Shown piece after piece: positions 9,611 through 20,462 of a stretch of 64,000 bases of DNA. The notes below the pieces were generated by a model that saw nothing but the letters and a program-made list of their open reading frames with translations, was not told where the DNA came from and searched no databases. The DNA comes from Pectobacterium carotovorum. GTDB lineage: Bacteria; Pseudomonadota; Gammaproteobacteria; Enterobacterales; Enterobacteriaceae. The stretch covers positions 1,860,001 to 1,924,000 of the forward strand of contig NZ_JAXAFK010000001.1 in NCBI RefSeq assembly GCF_033898505.1, read 5' to 3'. The translations under genes and the position numbers were made by a program. Each line of letters starts with the position of its first letter. The first letter of the stretch is position 1.

Positions 9611-10468
9611 ATGACGCTTCTTACGTCGCAGGATGAGCTCGCTATCAGAAATGCCATGGCTCTGCTGGAAGCCCCCTCTTTTGCAATACAGGCGGCGAAT
9701 CTGGTTGGAAAACCGATTGAATGGAGCCTATCGAAGTTACCCGCCATGGTGAAAAACAAAATACAGGATGTGGTTCACACGGCGCTGTACAAAGCGGTAG
9801 ACGCCGCGCTCTATACGCTGGACGATGCTCCCGCTCGTGTGGCATCGCCCAAGACACATAAGCTGGCCGTCGCCGCGTCCGGCGCAGTCAGCGGTTTCTT
9901 TGGCGCGGCCGGTCTGCTGGTCGAACTGCCTATCAGCACTACGATCATGATGCGTTCCGTGGCTGATATTGCCCGCAGTGAAGGTTTCTCCCTCGCCGAT
10001 CTTTCCGTCAAAGCCGCCTGTGTGGAGGTTTTCGCACTCGGTGGGACACAAGAAAGCGACGACGCTGCCGATTCCGCCTATTACACCTCACGCGCCGTTC
10101 TGGCTGATATCACCAGACATACCACACGTGAATTAATCGGCATCGCTGGCAAGAAAAGCGCAGGAAAAGCCTCTGCCCGAATGAGTACCTCGCAGGCAGG
10201 AAAAACGTTAGCAAAGCTGATTGACGCCGTCGCCACCAGACTGGGGGTGACCATGACGGAAAAAATGGCCGCGCAGATTGTTCCGGTAATTGGTGCCGCC
10301 AGCGGTGCTGCCATTAATACACTGTTTATTCACCACTACCAAAACATGGCGAAAGGCCATTTCATTATAAAACGTCTGGAGCAGACCTATGGTGAAGAGG
10401 CGATCAGGTCGGCTTACCTTGAGCTTAAAAACAGCCATCGCCGACCTGATGTGATAACAAAAAGTTAG
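9611..10468 (+). CDS. EcsC family protein
   Basis: A 285-residue protein that fits the EcsC family by its Ala/Gly-rich hydrophobic central stretch (ASGAVSGFFGAAGLLVELPISTTIMMRSVADIA) and a second small-residue helix (VIGAASGAAINTLFIHHYQNMAKGHF). Biochemical function in enterobacteria is not established. The start ATG has GGTAGGAG upstream. It follows the c-di-GMP gene closely and may be co-transcribed. Its last 4 bases overlap the end of hrpA on the opposite strand, so the two transcripts must converge inside coding sequence. Confidence 0.75.
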   Translation: MTLLTSQDELAIRNAMALLEAPSFAIQAANLVGKPIEWSLSKLPAMVKNKIQDVVHTALYKAVDAALYTLDDAPARVASPKTHKLAVAASGAVSGFFGAAGLLVELPISTTIMMRSVADIARSEGFSLADLSVKAACVEVFALGGTQESDDAADSAYYTSRAVLADITRHTTRELIGIAGKKSAGKASARMSTSQAGKTLAKLIDAVATRLGVTMTEKMAAQIVPVIGAASGAAINTLFIHHYQNMAKGHFIIKRLEQTYGEEAIRSAYLELKNSHRRPDVITKS

Positions 10469-13400
10469 CCTTCAACCTGCTCCATCGCCTGCAATACGCG
10501 CTTATCGGAAATAGGGAACGGCGTCCCTAGCTGCTGGGCAAAGTAGCTGACGCGCAGCTCCTCAAGCATCCAGCGCACCGCTTTCACGTCGTCGTCATCA
10601 CGTCGCTCCGCAGGCAGCTTGTTCCACCACTGCTGCCACGCCTGTTGAACCTGCTCCACCTTCAACATCTGTGCCCGATCGCGGTGGACATCCTGTGCCA
10701 GCTTCTCCAGACGTCGCTCTATCGCTTGCAGATAACGCAGCACGTCCGGCAGGCGCTGCCAGCCGTTTTCGGTCACAAAGCCACGGAATACCAGACCGTT
10801 CATCTGACTCTTGATATCGCTTAACGCCAGCGCCATCGCCATGTCTACGCGCCCTTTCAGGCGCTTGTTAATGGTGAAAACGGCCGTCAGGATTTGCTCA
10901 ACCTGTTTGGCGATATCCACTACCGTCTCGTTCAACTCCGCGCGCACTTTTTCATGCAGTTGCTGGAAGGCTTCCTCCTGCCAGACCGGACCGCCGGCTG
11001 ATTCAATCAGCTTATCCACCGCGCAGGCGATACAGTCATCGATGAGATCCAGCACTTTGCCATACGGGTTGAAATAGAGACCGAGTTTCGCCTTGTTCGG
11101 CAGTTTGTCATGCAGATATTTGATCGGTGACGGAATATTCAACAGTAACAGGCGGCGAAGCCCCTGCCGCATCACCTGCTGTTGCTGGTGCGGCGTATCG
11201 AACAGACGAATCGCCACGCTATCCTTTTCATCCACCAACGCCGGATAGGCTTTAACCGAGTAGCCGCCCCGTTTCTGCTCATAGCAGTCCGGCAGCGAAC
11301 CAAAGCTCCAGAGGTGCAAACCGCGCTGCTCCAGCCCGTCATCCGCCACGGATGACAGCGTTTGCTGCACTTTATCTTTGAGCTGATCTTTCAGCGCGTT
11401 CAGGTCTTTGCCTTCCCGCTGCGTCCGGTTCTTCTCATCGATGACGCGGAACGTGATTTTCAGATGATCGGGCACCTGATCCCACTGCCACGCTTCGCGC
11501 GGTACCGTCACGCCCGTCATCAGCCGTAGCTCACGCTCCAGCGCATCCAATAGCCCTTTCTCTAATGGCGTGGTACGCGCCAGAAACGCCTCGGCATAGT
11601 TTGGGGCAGGAACAAAGTTACGGCGTAACGGTTTGGGCAAGGATTTAATCAGCGCAATTGTCAGTTCGCGGCGCACGCCGGGAATCTGCCACTCGAAGCC
11701 CTCTTCACGCACCTGATTGAGAATGGGCAGCGGAATATGCACCGTCACGCCATCCGCATCCGCGCCCGGCTCAAACTGATAGGACAGCCGTAATTTCAAG
11801 CTACCCTGATGCCAGAAGTTCGGATAATCCAGCGCGCTGACCTTCTCCGCACCGTCTTTAATCAACATGCTCTTTTCAAAATTAAGCAGGTCGGCATTAT
11901 CCCGGCTGGCGGCTTTCCACCACTTGTCAAAGTGGCGTGACGAGATGATATCGTGCGGCAAGCGCTGATCGTAGAAAGCAAACAGCGTCTCGTCATCCAC
12001 CAAAATGTCGCGGCGGCGCGATTTATGCTCTAAATCTTCGACCTCCGCCAGCAGCTTGAGGTTGGCGCGGAAAAAGGCGTGATGCGTTTGCCAGTCGCCT
12101 TCCACCAGCGCATGGCGGATAAACATCTCACGCGCCAGCGTCGGATCGATTTGGCTGTAGTTCACCTTGCGTGCCGCAACAATCGGCAGCCCGAAGAGCG
12201 TCACCTTCTCCTGCGCCATCACCGTGCCCTGCGCTTTCTCCCAGTGAGGTTCGCTGTAGCTCCGCTTAATCAGATGCTGAGCCAGCGGTTCGATCCACTC
12301 GGGTTCAATACGCGCGGCAATACGTCCCCACAGGCGGCTGGTTTCCACCAGTTCAGCCACCATCGTCCACTTAGGCGGCTTTTTGAATAGCCCAGAACCA
12401 GGGAAAATCGCAAACCGGGCGTTACGCGCGCCGCTGAACTCCTGTTTTTCAATATCTTTCTGCCCGATATGCGACAGCAAGCCGGTGAGCAGCGCGCAGT
12501 GGATACTCAGGTAATCGGCTGGTTCACTGTTGACCGGTAGCCCCAGCTCCTTCACCACCTGACGCAGCTGCGTGTAGATATCCTGCCATTCGCGAACGCG
12601 CAGATAGTTAAGGAAATCCGTGCGGCACTGGCGACGGAACTGGCTGGATGACAGCGCCTTTTGCTGGTCACGCAGGTAGTCCCACAGATTGACGAAAGCC
12701 AGAAAATCGGAGTCTTTATCAGCAAAACGACGGTGTTTCTCATCCGACGCCTGCTTCTTATCCAGCGGCCTTTCACGTGGATCCTGAATCGATAACGCGG
12801 CGGTGATGATCATCACTTCACGCACACAGCCGGTTTTACGCGCTTCCAGCACCATTCGCGCCAAGCGTGGATCGATAGGCAATTGCGCCAGCTGTTGCCC
12901 CTGCGGCGTCAGGCGGTAATGCCCATTTTCCGCCAGATTAATCGCGCCTAATTCCTCCAGCAACCGCACGCCGTCTTGAATATTGCGCTTATCCGGCGCT
13001 TCAACAAACGGGAACGCAGCGATATCGCCGAGCCCCAGCGACGTCATTTGCAGAATGACGGAAGCCAGATTGGTACGCAGAATTTCGGGATCGGTAAACT
13101 CGGGCCGCGACAGGAAATCCTGCTCGGAATAGAGACGAATACACACCCCGGCGGCGACACGGCCACAGCGCCCTTTACGCTGATTCGCCGACGCCTGCGA
13201 AATCGGTTCAATCGGCAGGCGCTGTACTTTGGTGCGGAAGCTGTAGCGGCTGATGCGCGCGGTGCCGGGATCGATCACATAACGAATCCCCGGCACAGTG
13301 AGCGAGGTTTCCGCCACGTTGGTCGCCAGCACGATGCGGCGGCCATGATGTGACTGAAAGACGCGGTTCTGTTCCTGATTCGACAGGCGCGCGTACAGCG

Positions 13401-14352
13401 GGAGGATTTCGGTATGCGGCAAGTCAAGACGGGTCAGCGCCTCTGCCGTATCGCGAATTTCACGTTCGCCGCTCATGAAGACCAGAATATCCCCCGGCCC
13501 TTCGCGCGTCAGCTCGTCTACCGCATCAAAAATCGCCTGTAGCTGATCGCGTTCGCTGTCGTCGGCGTCTTCCACCACAGGACGATAGCGCACATCTACC
13601 GGATACGTCCGCCCGGACACTTCGATGATTGGTGCGTTATTAAAGTGGTGAGAGAAACGCTGCGGGTCGATAGTAGCGGATGTAATAATCACTTTTAAAT
13701 CAGGGCGTTTTGGCAACAGCTGACGCAAATAGCCCATAATGAAATCGATATTCAGGCTGCGCTCGTGCGCTTCATCGATAATCAGCGTGTCGTACTGCAT
13801 CAACAGGCGATCCTGCTGAATTTCCGCCAGCAAAATACCGTCCGTCATCAGTTTGACCAGCGTATTGTCACTCACCTGATCGTTAAAACGAACTTTATAG
13901 CCGACGCTGCCCCCCAGCGGCGTTTCCAACTCGGCGGCAATACGGTCGGCGACGGTTCTGGCAGCCAAACGACGCGGCTGCGTATGGCCAATCAGGCCGT
14001 GCACGCCACGCCCCAGTTCGAGACAGATTTTCGGCAACTGCGTGGTCTTCCCCGACCCCGTTTCGCCCGCGACGATAATCACCTGATGATGACGCAGCGC
14101 ATCCAGTATTTCGTCTTTTTTCTGGCTAACGGGAAGTTGTTCAGGGTAGCGAATCGCCGGACAGCTTGCCCGCCGGTTCTCGACCTTCTGGCGAGCCGCG
14201 ACAATTTCCCCCTCAATTTCCTGAGCGATTGCAGCCTGAGCCTGCGGGCTGCTGACTTTCTCTGCGCCCTGCAAACGGCGGCGCAGACGTTGCCGATCGC
14301 GAAGCATTAGCTCACTTAACTGCGTAGATAATGCACTGAGAGGTGATTTCAC
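10465..14352 (-). CDS. hrpA: DEAH-box ATP-dependent RNA helicase HrpA
   Basis: DEAH/RHA helicase of about 1295 residues, matching E. coli HrpA (1300). Motifs in order: Walker A GETGSGKTTQ near residues 96-105, TQPRRLAARTVA (Ia), IIDEAHERS (II), ITSATI (III), and QRKGRCGRVAAG (VI). A helicase-associated and OB-fold region follows, then the long C-terminal region specific to HrpA. I chose the GTG at 14352 (VKSPLSALST) because AAGGAAGA precedes it at proper spacing and the length matches the family; the frame stays open to 14454. Known to act in RNA metabolism, including rescue of stalled ribosomes in E. coli (family knowledge). Converges with the EcsC-family gene and is divergent from azoR. Confidence 0.96.
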   Translation of the reverse strand: MKSPLSALSTQLSELMLRDRQRLRRRLQGAEKVSSPQAQAAIAQEIEGEIVAARQKVENRRASCPAIRYPEQLPVSQKKDEILDALRHHQVIIVAGETGSGKTTQLPKICLELGRGVHGLIGHTQPRRLAARTVADRIAAELETPLGGSVGYKVRFNDQVSDNTLVKLMTDGILLAEIQQDRLLMQYDTLIIDEAHERSLNIDFIMGYLRQLLPKRPDLKVIITSATIDPQRFSHHFNNAPIIEVSGRTYPVDVRYRPVVEDADDSERDQLQAIFDAVDELTREGPGDILVFMSGEREIRDTAEALTRLDLPHTEILPLYARLSNQEQNRVFQSHHGRRIVLATNVAETSLTVPGIRYVIDPGTARISRYSFRTKVQRLPIEPISQASANQRKGRCGRVAAGVCIRLYSEQDFLSRPEFTDPEILRTNLASVILQMTSLGLGDIAAFPFVEAPDKRNIQDGVRLLEELGAINLAENGHYRLTPQGQQLAQLPIDPRLARMVLEARKTGCVREVMIITAALSIQDPRERPLDKKQASDEKHRRFADKDSDFLAFVNLWDYLRDQQKALSSSQFRRQCRTDFLNYLRVREWQDIYTQLRQVVKELGLPVNSEPADYLSIHCALLTGLLSHIGQKDIEKQEFSGARNARFAIFPGSGLFKKPPKWTMVAELVETSRLWGRIAARIEPEWIEPLAQHLIKRSYSEPHWEKAQGTVMAQEKVTLFGLPIVAARKVNYSQIDPTLAREMFIRHALVEGDWQTHHAFFRANLKLLAEVEDLEHKSRRRDILVDDETLFAFYDQRLPHDIISSRHFDKWWKAASRDNADLLNFEKSMLIKDGAEKVSALDYPNFWHQGSLKLRLSYQFEPGADADGVTVHIPLPILNQVREEGFEWQIPGVRRELTIALIKSLPKPLRRNFVPAPNYAEAFLARTTPLEKGLLDALERELRLMTGVTVPREAWQWDQVPDHLKITFRVIDEKNRTQREGKDLNALKDQLKDKVQQTLSSVADDGLEQRGLHLWSFGSLPDCYEQKRGGYSVKAYPALVDEKDSVAIRLFDTPHQQQQVMRQGLRRLLLLNIPSPIKYLHDKLPNKAKLGLYFNPYGKVLDLIDDCIACAVDKLIESAGGPVWQEEAFQQLHEKVRAELNETVVDIAKQVEQILTAVFTINKRLKGRVDMAMALALSDIKSQMNGLVFRGFVTENGWQRLPDVLRYLQAIERRLEKLAQDVHRDRAQMLKVEQVQQAWQQWWNKLPAERRDDDDVKAVRWMLEELRVSYFAQQLGTPFPISDKRVLQAMEQVEG

Positions 14353-15294
<942 letters not shown>

Positions 15295-15353
15295 CGAATC
15301 CTTGTTCGTACGAATAAGTGTTACCGACCTTGCCATTGGTTTACTTGGCTTAA

Positions 15354-15587
15354 TTATTGCGCGCCTTCCGGCGCGCTTTTCTTTATCTCATCACCGGCCG
15401 CATTGTCCGATTTTTCGAGCAGTTGCGTCGCTTCTTTGTCCGCCTTGATGTGAATTTCATGCTCGATCTTCACGTTCATATTAATGGTAATGGGCTCTTT
15501 GGGCGCAGCCACCTCGATACGCGGCACGCATCCCGTCAGGAAAACGACCGTGCAATATGCCGCCAGCAATATCTCGCTCTTGTTCAT
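15354..15587 (-). CDS. ynbE: YnbE-like lipoprotein
   Basis: A 77-residue lipoprotein with a lipobox (VVFLTGC) and the strongly conserved segment CVPRIEVAAPKEPITINMNV, then VKIEHEIHIKAD, which identify YnbE. In E. coli YnbE works with the AsmA-like protein YdbH as an outer-membrane partner of an inter-membrane phospholipid-transport bridge. Here it directly follows ydbH with 15 bases between. It is longer than E. coli YnbE (61 residues) because of a C-terminal extension (EATQLLEKSDNAAGDEIKKSAPEGAQ). The extension is partly encoded by the DNA that also forms the azoR terminator. No ydbL gene follows, unlike E. coli. Confidence 0.9.
   Translation of the reverse strand: MNKSEILLAAYCTVVFLTGCVPRIEVAAPKEPITINMNVKIEHEIHIKADKEATQLLEKSDNAAGDEIKKSAPEGAQ
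15359..15380 (+). terminator. Rho-independent terminator of azoR
   Basis: 7-bp GC stem GCGCGCC / GGCGCGC with TTCC loop followed by TTTTCTTT. It lies inside the last codons of the convergent ynbE gene, so the same bases serve as terminator on one strand and as coding sequence on the other. Confidence 0.8.
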
Positions 15588-15602
15588 TGTTCTGCCTTGA
15601 AT

Positions 15603-18194
15603 TTATTCATTTGCCTGCTGTTCCAGCGTATCCCGCAAGTTATCGCCAAAACGTAAGCTGCGCCATAGCTGGAAGATATTCTCCTGATGGCGATAGTTAA
15701 GAATAACCTGCCGGTTCGCACTGAGCTGAGGATTTTTCCCCTGCACCTGCGAGGTCAATGTCAGTTCGCCCTGATTATTCAGGTCAAGCGTGGCATAGGA
15801 ACGTCCGATCTCCAGATAGCGCAACCAGCCAATCGCCGCGCCGCCCGCCAGATTTTTACTCGCTAGCTCATCAGCCAGTTGGTTATCCAGCCGCAGCGTC
15901 AGGAAGCCATCATTGGTAATTCGCCCGCCTTCAATCAACATGGTCGGGTGATTAAAATTCAACGGAAGCGTGCCGCTCACGCGCCCGGACAGCGCGAACT
16001 GTTTTTGCTTCAATACCGTCAGCAGCTCGCTGAGATCCACGCTCTTAACGGTGAACAGCGCAGGTTCCCGCTGCGGCCAGCGCAGCGTCGACAGGCCGAT
16101 ATGCCCATCCAATACGTCCATATCAGCCTGTGACATAACCAACGGTCGCCGCTCGCTGTACGGATAAAATCCTTGTAGATCGACGCGAATATTACTCATC
16201 CGAAACAGGTTATCCAGCACGTCAATTCGCAACGTAACGGGCTGTCTGACGCCCAACTGCCAGCGCTGATCTTTCAAGCGGTAAGGCAGGACGAAGTTTA
16301 CGCCGCTGACTTCCCCATCCTGTAGCCACAGGCCGCCATTTTTCACGACCCAATGTCCACCCGCGCTGAACCCTTCTTTACGTGCGGCGGAGAATGCCGC
16401 CTGTGCGTAAAACTGCCCGGCGCGAATGTTCATTTTCAGCAGTGGGGAAAGCAGAGGCTGAAACACTTTAAGCGGCTGTGTCGGCCACCATGCGCCACCG
16501 CGTAGCCGTTCGCCATCCCAGCGCCCGCGCAGCCTCACCGGGCCAATATCTTCGGCCTGTAGCTGCCCCTGTAGCTGGAAATCATCCGGGTTGCTCCCCT
16601 GCATCGCCAGCGTTAACAACGAAGGCGGCAGATAGCCGCCGTTGCTGAAATGCGTTTGCTCTGAGGCCAGTTGCAGCGCCCCTTGAAAATATTCGCCTGA
16701 ACGGGCTCGCTGCCAACGGATCGGCTCAGTAATCGTCAATCGGGGCTGGTGTACCGTTACAATGCCATAACCCAGTTGATCCAAGCCACTCGACAGCTGA
16801 CTGACTTCAATCAGGGTATCCTGCCACTGGCCTCGCCCGGCCACGTCCCACTGACCTTTCAGCGGCGGCAGGTGGCCACTCCCCCAATAACGCCATTGCC
16901 ACTGCCCTTGATCCGGCCAGAAATCCTGCGCCTGACCATCAAGATGCAGGTTAAAACGCCCCCAATATTCCTCCCGCGCCTTCACAATCGCCTGTAGTCG
17001 CCCATTTACGCCAGTCGCACTGACCCGAACGCCCGCCAGCGGCCAGCGCGCTTCTTCCAGATAAACCTGCGGCGCAGGCGTTCCCCAGGCGCGCAGCAGC
17101 GCCCCCGGTAAGAGAACGAATTCAGGATTGAGAATCGAGCCCTGCAACACCCCCGGCAGCGTCGCCGTCAGAGAGAGCGCCGGTAGATTAGCCTGCCCGG
17201 TAAGTTGAAAGCGCAATTCGCTGTTGAGCAGACCAATATTGCCCGGCCCCAGCACCAGCACGGCGTTCGCCTTGCCGTTATGCCCTTGCGTCAGCATGTT
17301 CAAACGCGCATTAATCGTGGTGGCATCCAGCCCTTGCCGCCAATGCTGTAAGGTCATGGCGACTTGCCCAGAGAGCGGCTGATCGGCATAAGGCCAGCGC
17401 CAGATACCGTTAGTCACCTGAATCACCTCGTCCGTCAGTTGCCACGGCAGCGATATCAGCGGCGTTTCATCATGCGCCGCATTCAGCACCAGCTCACCTT
17501 GCCGGTTATGCCAGTCCAGCAGGAGCGAAAGTGGATCCGGTGTCTGCCCTGAATCCAGTTTTCCAGTCAGTCGTCCCTGCGTCGGAGCTGCACCCAGCAT
17601 ATCGGCCAGCGTCATCTCACCGCTAACCTGTAGGCGTATAAATCCCGCTGGCGTTGCGAGCATGCCTTCATGCAGGGTCAGCTGTGCCTCATTCAGCTCT
17701 GCCCTCACCACCAACTGATCGCCCTGATAATCGAGCGTTTGGTGCCGTTTACCGTCACTACTGAGCCGCACCTGCCCGGCATAATCCTGCCAGGGCTGTA
17801 GCGTAAACGCCTTTATCTGAATATCGGCAGCCGGCAATCGCTGTTGCCACTGCGCCAGTTGCGCGGGAGGCTCGGTACTGCCACTTGCCGACACATGTTG
17901 CAGGCAGTCGCTGTTTAATGTCACGGCATCAATATCGACATGCCAGCGCCAGCGATGCCAACTCAGCGTCATATTCCGTACATCAACGAGCGTGCACTCC
18001 CCGGCCATAATACTGACCCCCGCGCTATGTAGCCCACCGTCCTGCCAGCCAGGCGTCCCATTCACGGACAAAGACATCTCCGCCGGTAGCCAGATTGTGG
18101 CGATACGTGGCAGCCACTGCGGCAGTGTTCGCCAGGAAAGAAACAGCAGTACGGCAAGCAGAAAAGCGGCTGGAAGTGCATGTTTTTTAATCAT
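15603..18194 (-). CDS. ydbH: AsmA-like inter-membrane protein YdbH
   Basis: An 863-residue member of the YdbH (AsmA-like, DUF2993-type) family. One N-terminal transmembrane helix (HALPAAFLLAVLLFLSW) anchors it in the inner membrane; the remainder is a long beta-rich periplasmic region expected to form a hydrophobic groove. In E. coli YdbH, TamB and YhdP are redundant phospholipid transporters between the membranes, and YdbH needs YnbE (established knowledge). The C-terminal region LTSQVQGKNPQLSANRQVILNYRHQENIFQLWRSLRFGD is typical. First gene of a ydbH-ynbE operon. Length is normal. Confidence 0.93.
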   Translation of the reverse strand: MIKKHALPAAFLLAVLLFLSWRTLPQWLPRIATIWLPAEMSLSVNGTPGWQDGGLHSAGVSIMAGECTLVDVRNMTLSWHRWRWHVDIDAVTLNSDCLQHVSASGSTEPPAQLAQWQQRLPAADIQIKAFTLQPWQDYAGQVRLSSDGKRHQTLDYQGDQLVVRAELNEAQLTLHEGMLATPAGFIRLQVSGEMTLADMLGAAPTQGRLTGKLDSGQTPDPLSLLLDWHNRQGELVLNAAHDETPLISLPWQLTDEVIQVTNGIWRWPYADQPLSGQVAMTLQHWRQGLDATTINARLNMLTQGHNGKANAVLVLGPGNIGLLNSELRFQLTGQANLPALSLTATLPGVLQGSILNPEFVLLPGALLRAWGTPAPQVYLEEARWPLAGVRVSATGVNGRLQAIVKAREEYWGRFNLHLDGQAQDFWPDQGQWQWRYWGSGHLPPLKGQWDVAGRGQWQDTLIEVSQLSSGLDQLGYGIVTVHQPRLTITEPIRWQRARSGEYFQGALQLASEQTHFSNGGYLPPSLLTLAMQGSNPDDFQLQGQLQAEDIGPVRLRGRWDGERLRGGAWWPTQPLKVFQPLLSPLLKMNIRAGQFYAQAAFSAARKEGFSAGGHWVVKNGGLWLQDGEVSGVNFVLPYRLKDQRWQLGVRQPVTLRIDVLDNLFRMSNIRVDLQGFYPYSERRPLVMSQADMDVLDGHIGLSTLRWPQREPALFTVKSVDLSELLTVLKQKQFALSGRVSGTLPLNFNHPTMLIEGGRITNDGFLTLRLDNQLADELASKNLAGGAAIGWLRYLEIGRSYATLDLNNQGELTLTSQVQGKNPQLSANRQVILNYRHQENIFQLWRSLRFGDNLRDTLEQQANE

Positions 18195-18566
18195 TAGCGC
18201 GAGTTAAGCATCCTGTTCAATTGCGGTAAAAATTCGTCCTGTATGCCTCTGTCGATTATTCATTCACAAATAGCTCTTTTTGTTAACAAACAATCCTATC
18301 CAACTCACATTTACCACCATTGTGCGTACATCCTCATTACCCTTTCGTGGTAAAATGTTTAATTGAGGTTATATTTTGTAATGAATCGCGTTATCTCATC
18401 ATGAACAAAGCGTTTCCGGGTGAATATCAGGATTATCTCCTTCTGCCCGAATCGCCTTAAAAAAAGCAATGAGCAACCTGAACCATTACCGCTATCCGCT
18501 GATTCATCTTCGTGGGTATGCCTCAGTTAAATCAGTATTCGGACACAGCATATCAAGGACTGCTTC
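18195..18566. other. Divergent region between ydbH and first chemoreceptor gene
   Basis: About 370 AT-rich bases. It should carry the promoters of ydbH and of the first PAS-chemoreceptor gene. I found no clear sigma-28 match here, unlike before the second receptor gene. Confidence 0.35.
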
Positions 18567-20120
18567 ATGCGTAATAACACCCCTGTCACCGATCGCCAGA
18601 TCCCTCTTTCTGAAAAAACCAGACTTATGTCGGTCACCACGCCAGAAAGCCATATTACCTACGCAAACAAAGATTTTATTGACGTCAGCGGTTATAGCAC
18701 CGATGAGTTAATGGGGCAGCCCCATAATCTTATCCGACACCCGGATATGCCACCAGCCGCCTTCGCGGATATGTGGAAAACGCTGCGGGCGGGCAATATC
18801 TGGACGGGGATTGTGAAAAACCGCTGTAAAAATGGCGACCATTACTGGGTAAAATCCAGCACCACGCCATTGAGAAAAGGTGGAGAGATTTCCGGGTACA
18901 TGTCAGTGCGCACTGCCGCATCGCCCGAAGAAATCCGTCAGGCTGAAGCGCTCTACGCCAGTGCAAACGAAGGGAAACTGAAATACCGTACCTTCCATCA
19001 CGGCCTGCTCATTTATACCGGCCCATTGCGCATTCTGAGCCTGTTTAAAACCATGCCGTTACGCTGGCGTATCCGCAGCTATTTTCTGCTCTTTAGCCTG
19101 ATCCCATTGATTGCCGCCTATTCCCTGTTGGCGGGAACGGCATTGGCTTCCGTACTCTTTCCTCTGCTCATCGCCTGCTGTTTTGTCAGTGGCGAGCTTC
19201 TGGTACACCATGTTGCCCGTCCCATCGAGCAAATCCTGTCTCAGGCCATGCGTTCCGCGGCCGGACAGGCAGATAACCTGACGCAGCTTAATCGCGTGGA
19301 TGAAATTGGCATGTTAATGCGGGCAGTAAACCAGTCCGGTATGAATTTCCGCACCTTCGTGGACGATGTGAACACCAATTTGAGCGAGCTGAAAAACGCC
19401 TGTAATGAAATCGCGCAAGGCAACCAGACGTTGGCGCAGTGCTGCGAGGAAACGGAAGAAAGCCTGCAACAAACGGCCGCCTCCGTGGAACAGCTTACCG
19501 CGACGATAAAAAGCAATGCGGAAGCCTCACTTCAGGCTTCGATATATACGCAGGATGTGAATCAGGCGGTGAACTCTGGCGAGCAGGCCGTCAGCCAGGT
19601 CTCTGATACGATGGAGACGATCACCCGTTCCAGCGAACGCATTACCGATATCGTCAGCGTGATGGATAATCTCGCGTTCCAGACCAATATTCTGGCCGTG
19701 AACGCCGCCGTTGAAGCCGCACATGCCGGGGAACAGGGTAAGAGCTTTGCGGTAGTTGCCAGTGAGGTTCGCTCGCTGGCACAGCGTAGCGCTTCCTCTT
19801 CCAGCGATATTTCAACCATTATTGATGAAACGTTGAATAGTATCCGCACCGGTGAGCAGCAGGTTTCGCATACACACAAATCCATGAGCAATATTCTGCT
19901 TCAGGTTCAACACGTCACCAACTTGATGAATGAGATCAGCCTCGCAACGCAGGAACAATCTCTGGGGCTGGAACAAATCAATGAAGCGGTGAACCGCATC
20001 GATGAGCTCACGCACCAGAATACCGCGCTGGCCAGTCAGTCACATTCAGCCACCGATCATCTGCAACAGCAGATATCGAGCATGGTACAGGCGGCATCCG
20101 TCTTCAGTCTTTCCCGCTAA
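18567..20120 (+). CDS. PAS-domain methyl-accepting chemotaxis protein (Aer-like)
   Basis: Aer-like chemoreceptor of 517 residues. N-terminal cytoplasmic PAS domain (about residues 20-120; TYANKDFIDVSGYSTDELMGQPHNLIRHPDMPP matches the FAD-binding Aer PAS). A hydrophobic hairpin at about 168-215 anchors it without a periplasmic loop, followed by a HAMP-like stretch and a long coiled coil with the receptor tip [41 protein letters not shown], the CheA/CheW-binding hairpin. No C-terminal NWETF-type pentapeptide. Probably senses redox or oxygen-related signals (inference). Closely paralogous to the next gene and of identical length. Confidence 0.93.
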   Translation: MRNNTPVTDRQIPLSEKTRLMSVTTPESHITYANKDFIDVSGYSTDELMGQPHNLIRHPDMPPAAFADMWKTLRAGNIWTGIVKNRCKNGDHYWVKSSTTPLRKGGEISGYMSVRTAASPEEIRQAEALYASANEGKLKYRTFHHGLLIYTGPLRILSLFKTMPLRWRIRSYFLLFSLIPLIAAYSLLAGTALASVLFPLLIACCFVSGELLVHHVARPIEQILSQAMRSAAGQADNLTQLNRVDEIGMLMRAVNQSGMNFRTFVDDVNTNLSELKNACNEIAQGNQTLAQCCEETEESLQQTAASVEQLTATIKSNAEASLQASIYTQDVNQAVNSGEQAVSQVSDTMETITRSSERITDIVSVMDNLAFQTNILAVNAAVEAAHAGEQGKSFAVVASEVRSLAQRSASSSSDISTIIDETLNSIRTGEQQVSHTHKSMSNILLQVQHVTNLMNEISLATQEQSLGLEQINEAVNRIDELTHQNTALASQSHSATDHLQQQISSMVQAASVFSLSR

Positions 20121-20462
20121 TATCATCCTCACGGGCGTTCATATCAGGGCGCCCGTCGCCGCCTTTTCTCACCGTTCCCCCGCACTCCAGCGTGCGTTGC
20201 CCGCAGTGCAAATTCACAGACTCATAATATACTTAACAAATGAATGCTTTTGGTCATCGGCACAGGCATCTATCACGATTCGGGGGAGGTAACTACTTTC
20301 CTGAAGAAAAAATAACGGGCGAAATTAGTGACAATATATAAGTCTACCCGCTAATTATTTCGCAAATATTGCCGTTAATTAAATAGCATCAACCGCCTTT
20401 CTGTTCGCTAATAGATCTAAAAACATCATATTTATGCTTGCTTATACTAAAAGGATCAATAA
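20121..20462. other. Intergenic region upstream of second chemoreceptor
   Basis: About 340 bases separating the two receptor genes. The right half holds a sigma-28-like promoter at 20352-20378. No gene was seen. Confidence 0.4.
20352..20378 (+). promoter_or_regulatory. Candidate sigma-28 (FliA) promoter
   Basis: TAAT, 15 bases, then GCCGTTAA. The FliA consensus is TAAA-N15-GCCGATAA, so spacing is exact with one mismatch in each element. It lies about 85 bases upstream of the second chemoreceptor ATG, as expected for a class 3 flagellar/chemotaxis gene. Confidence 0.5.
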
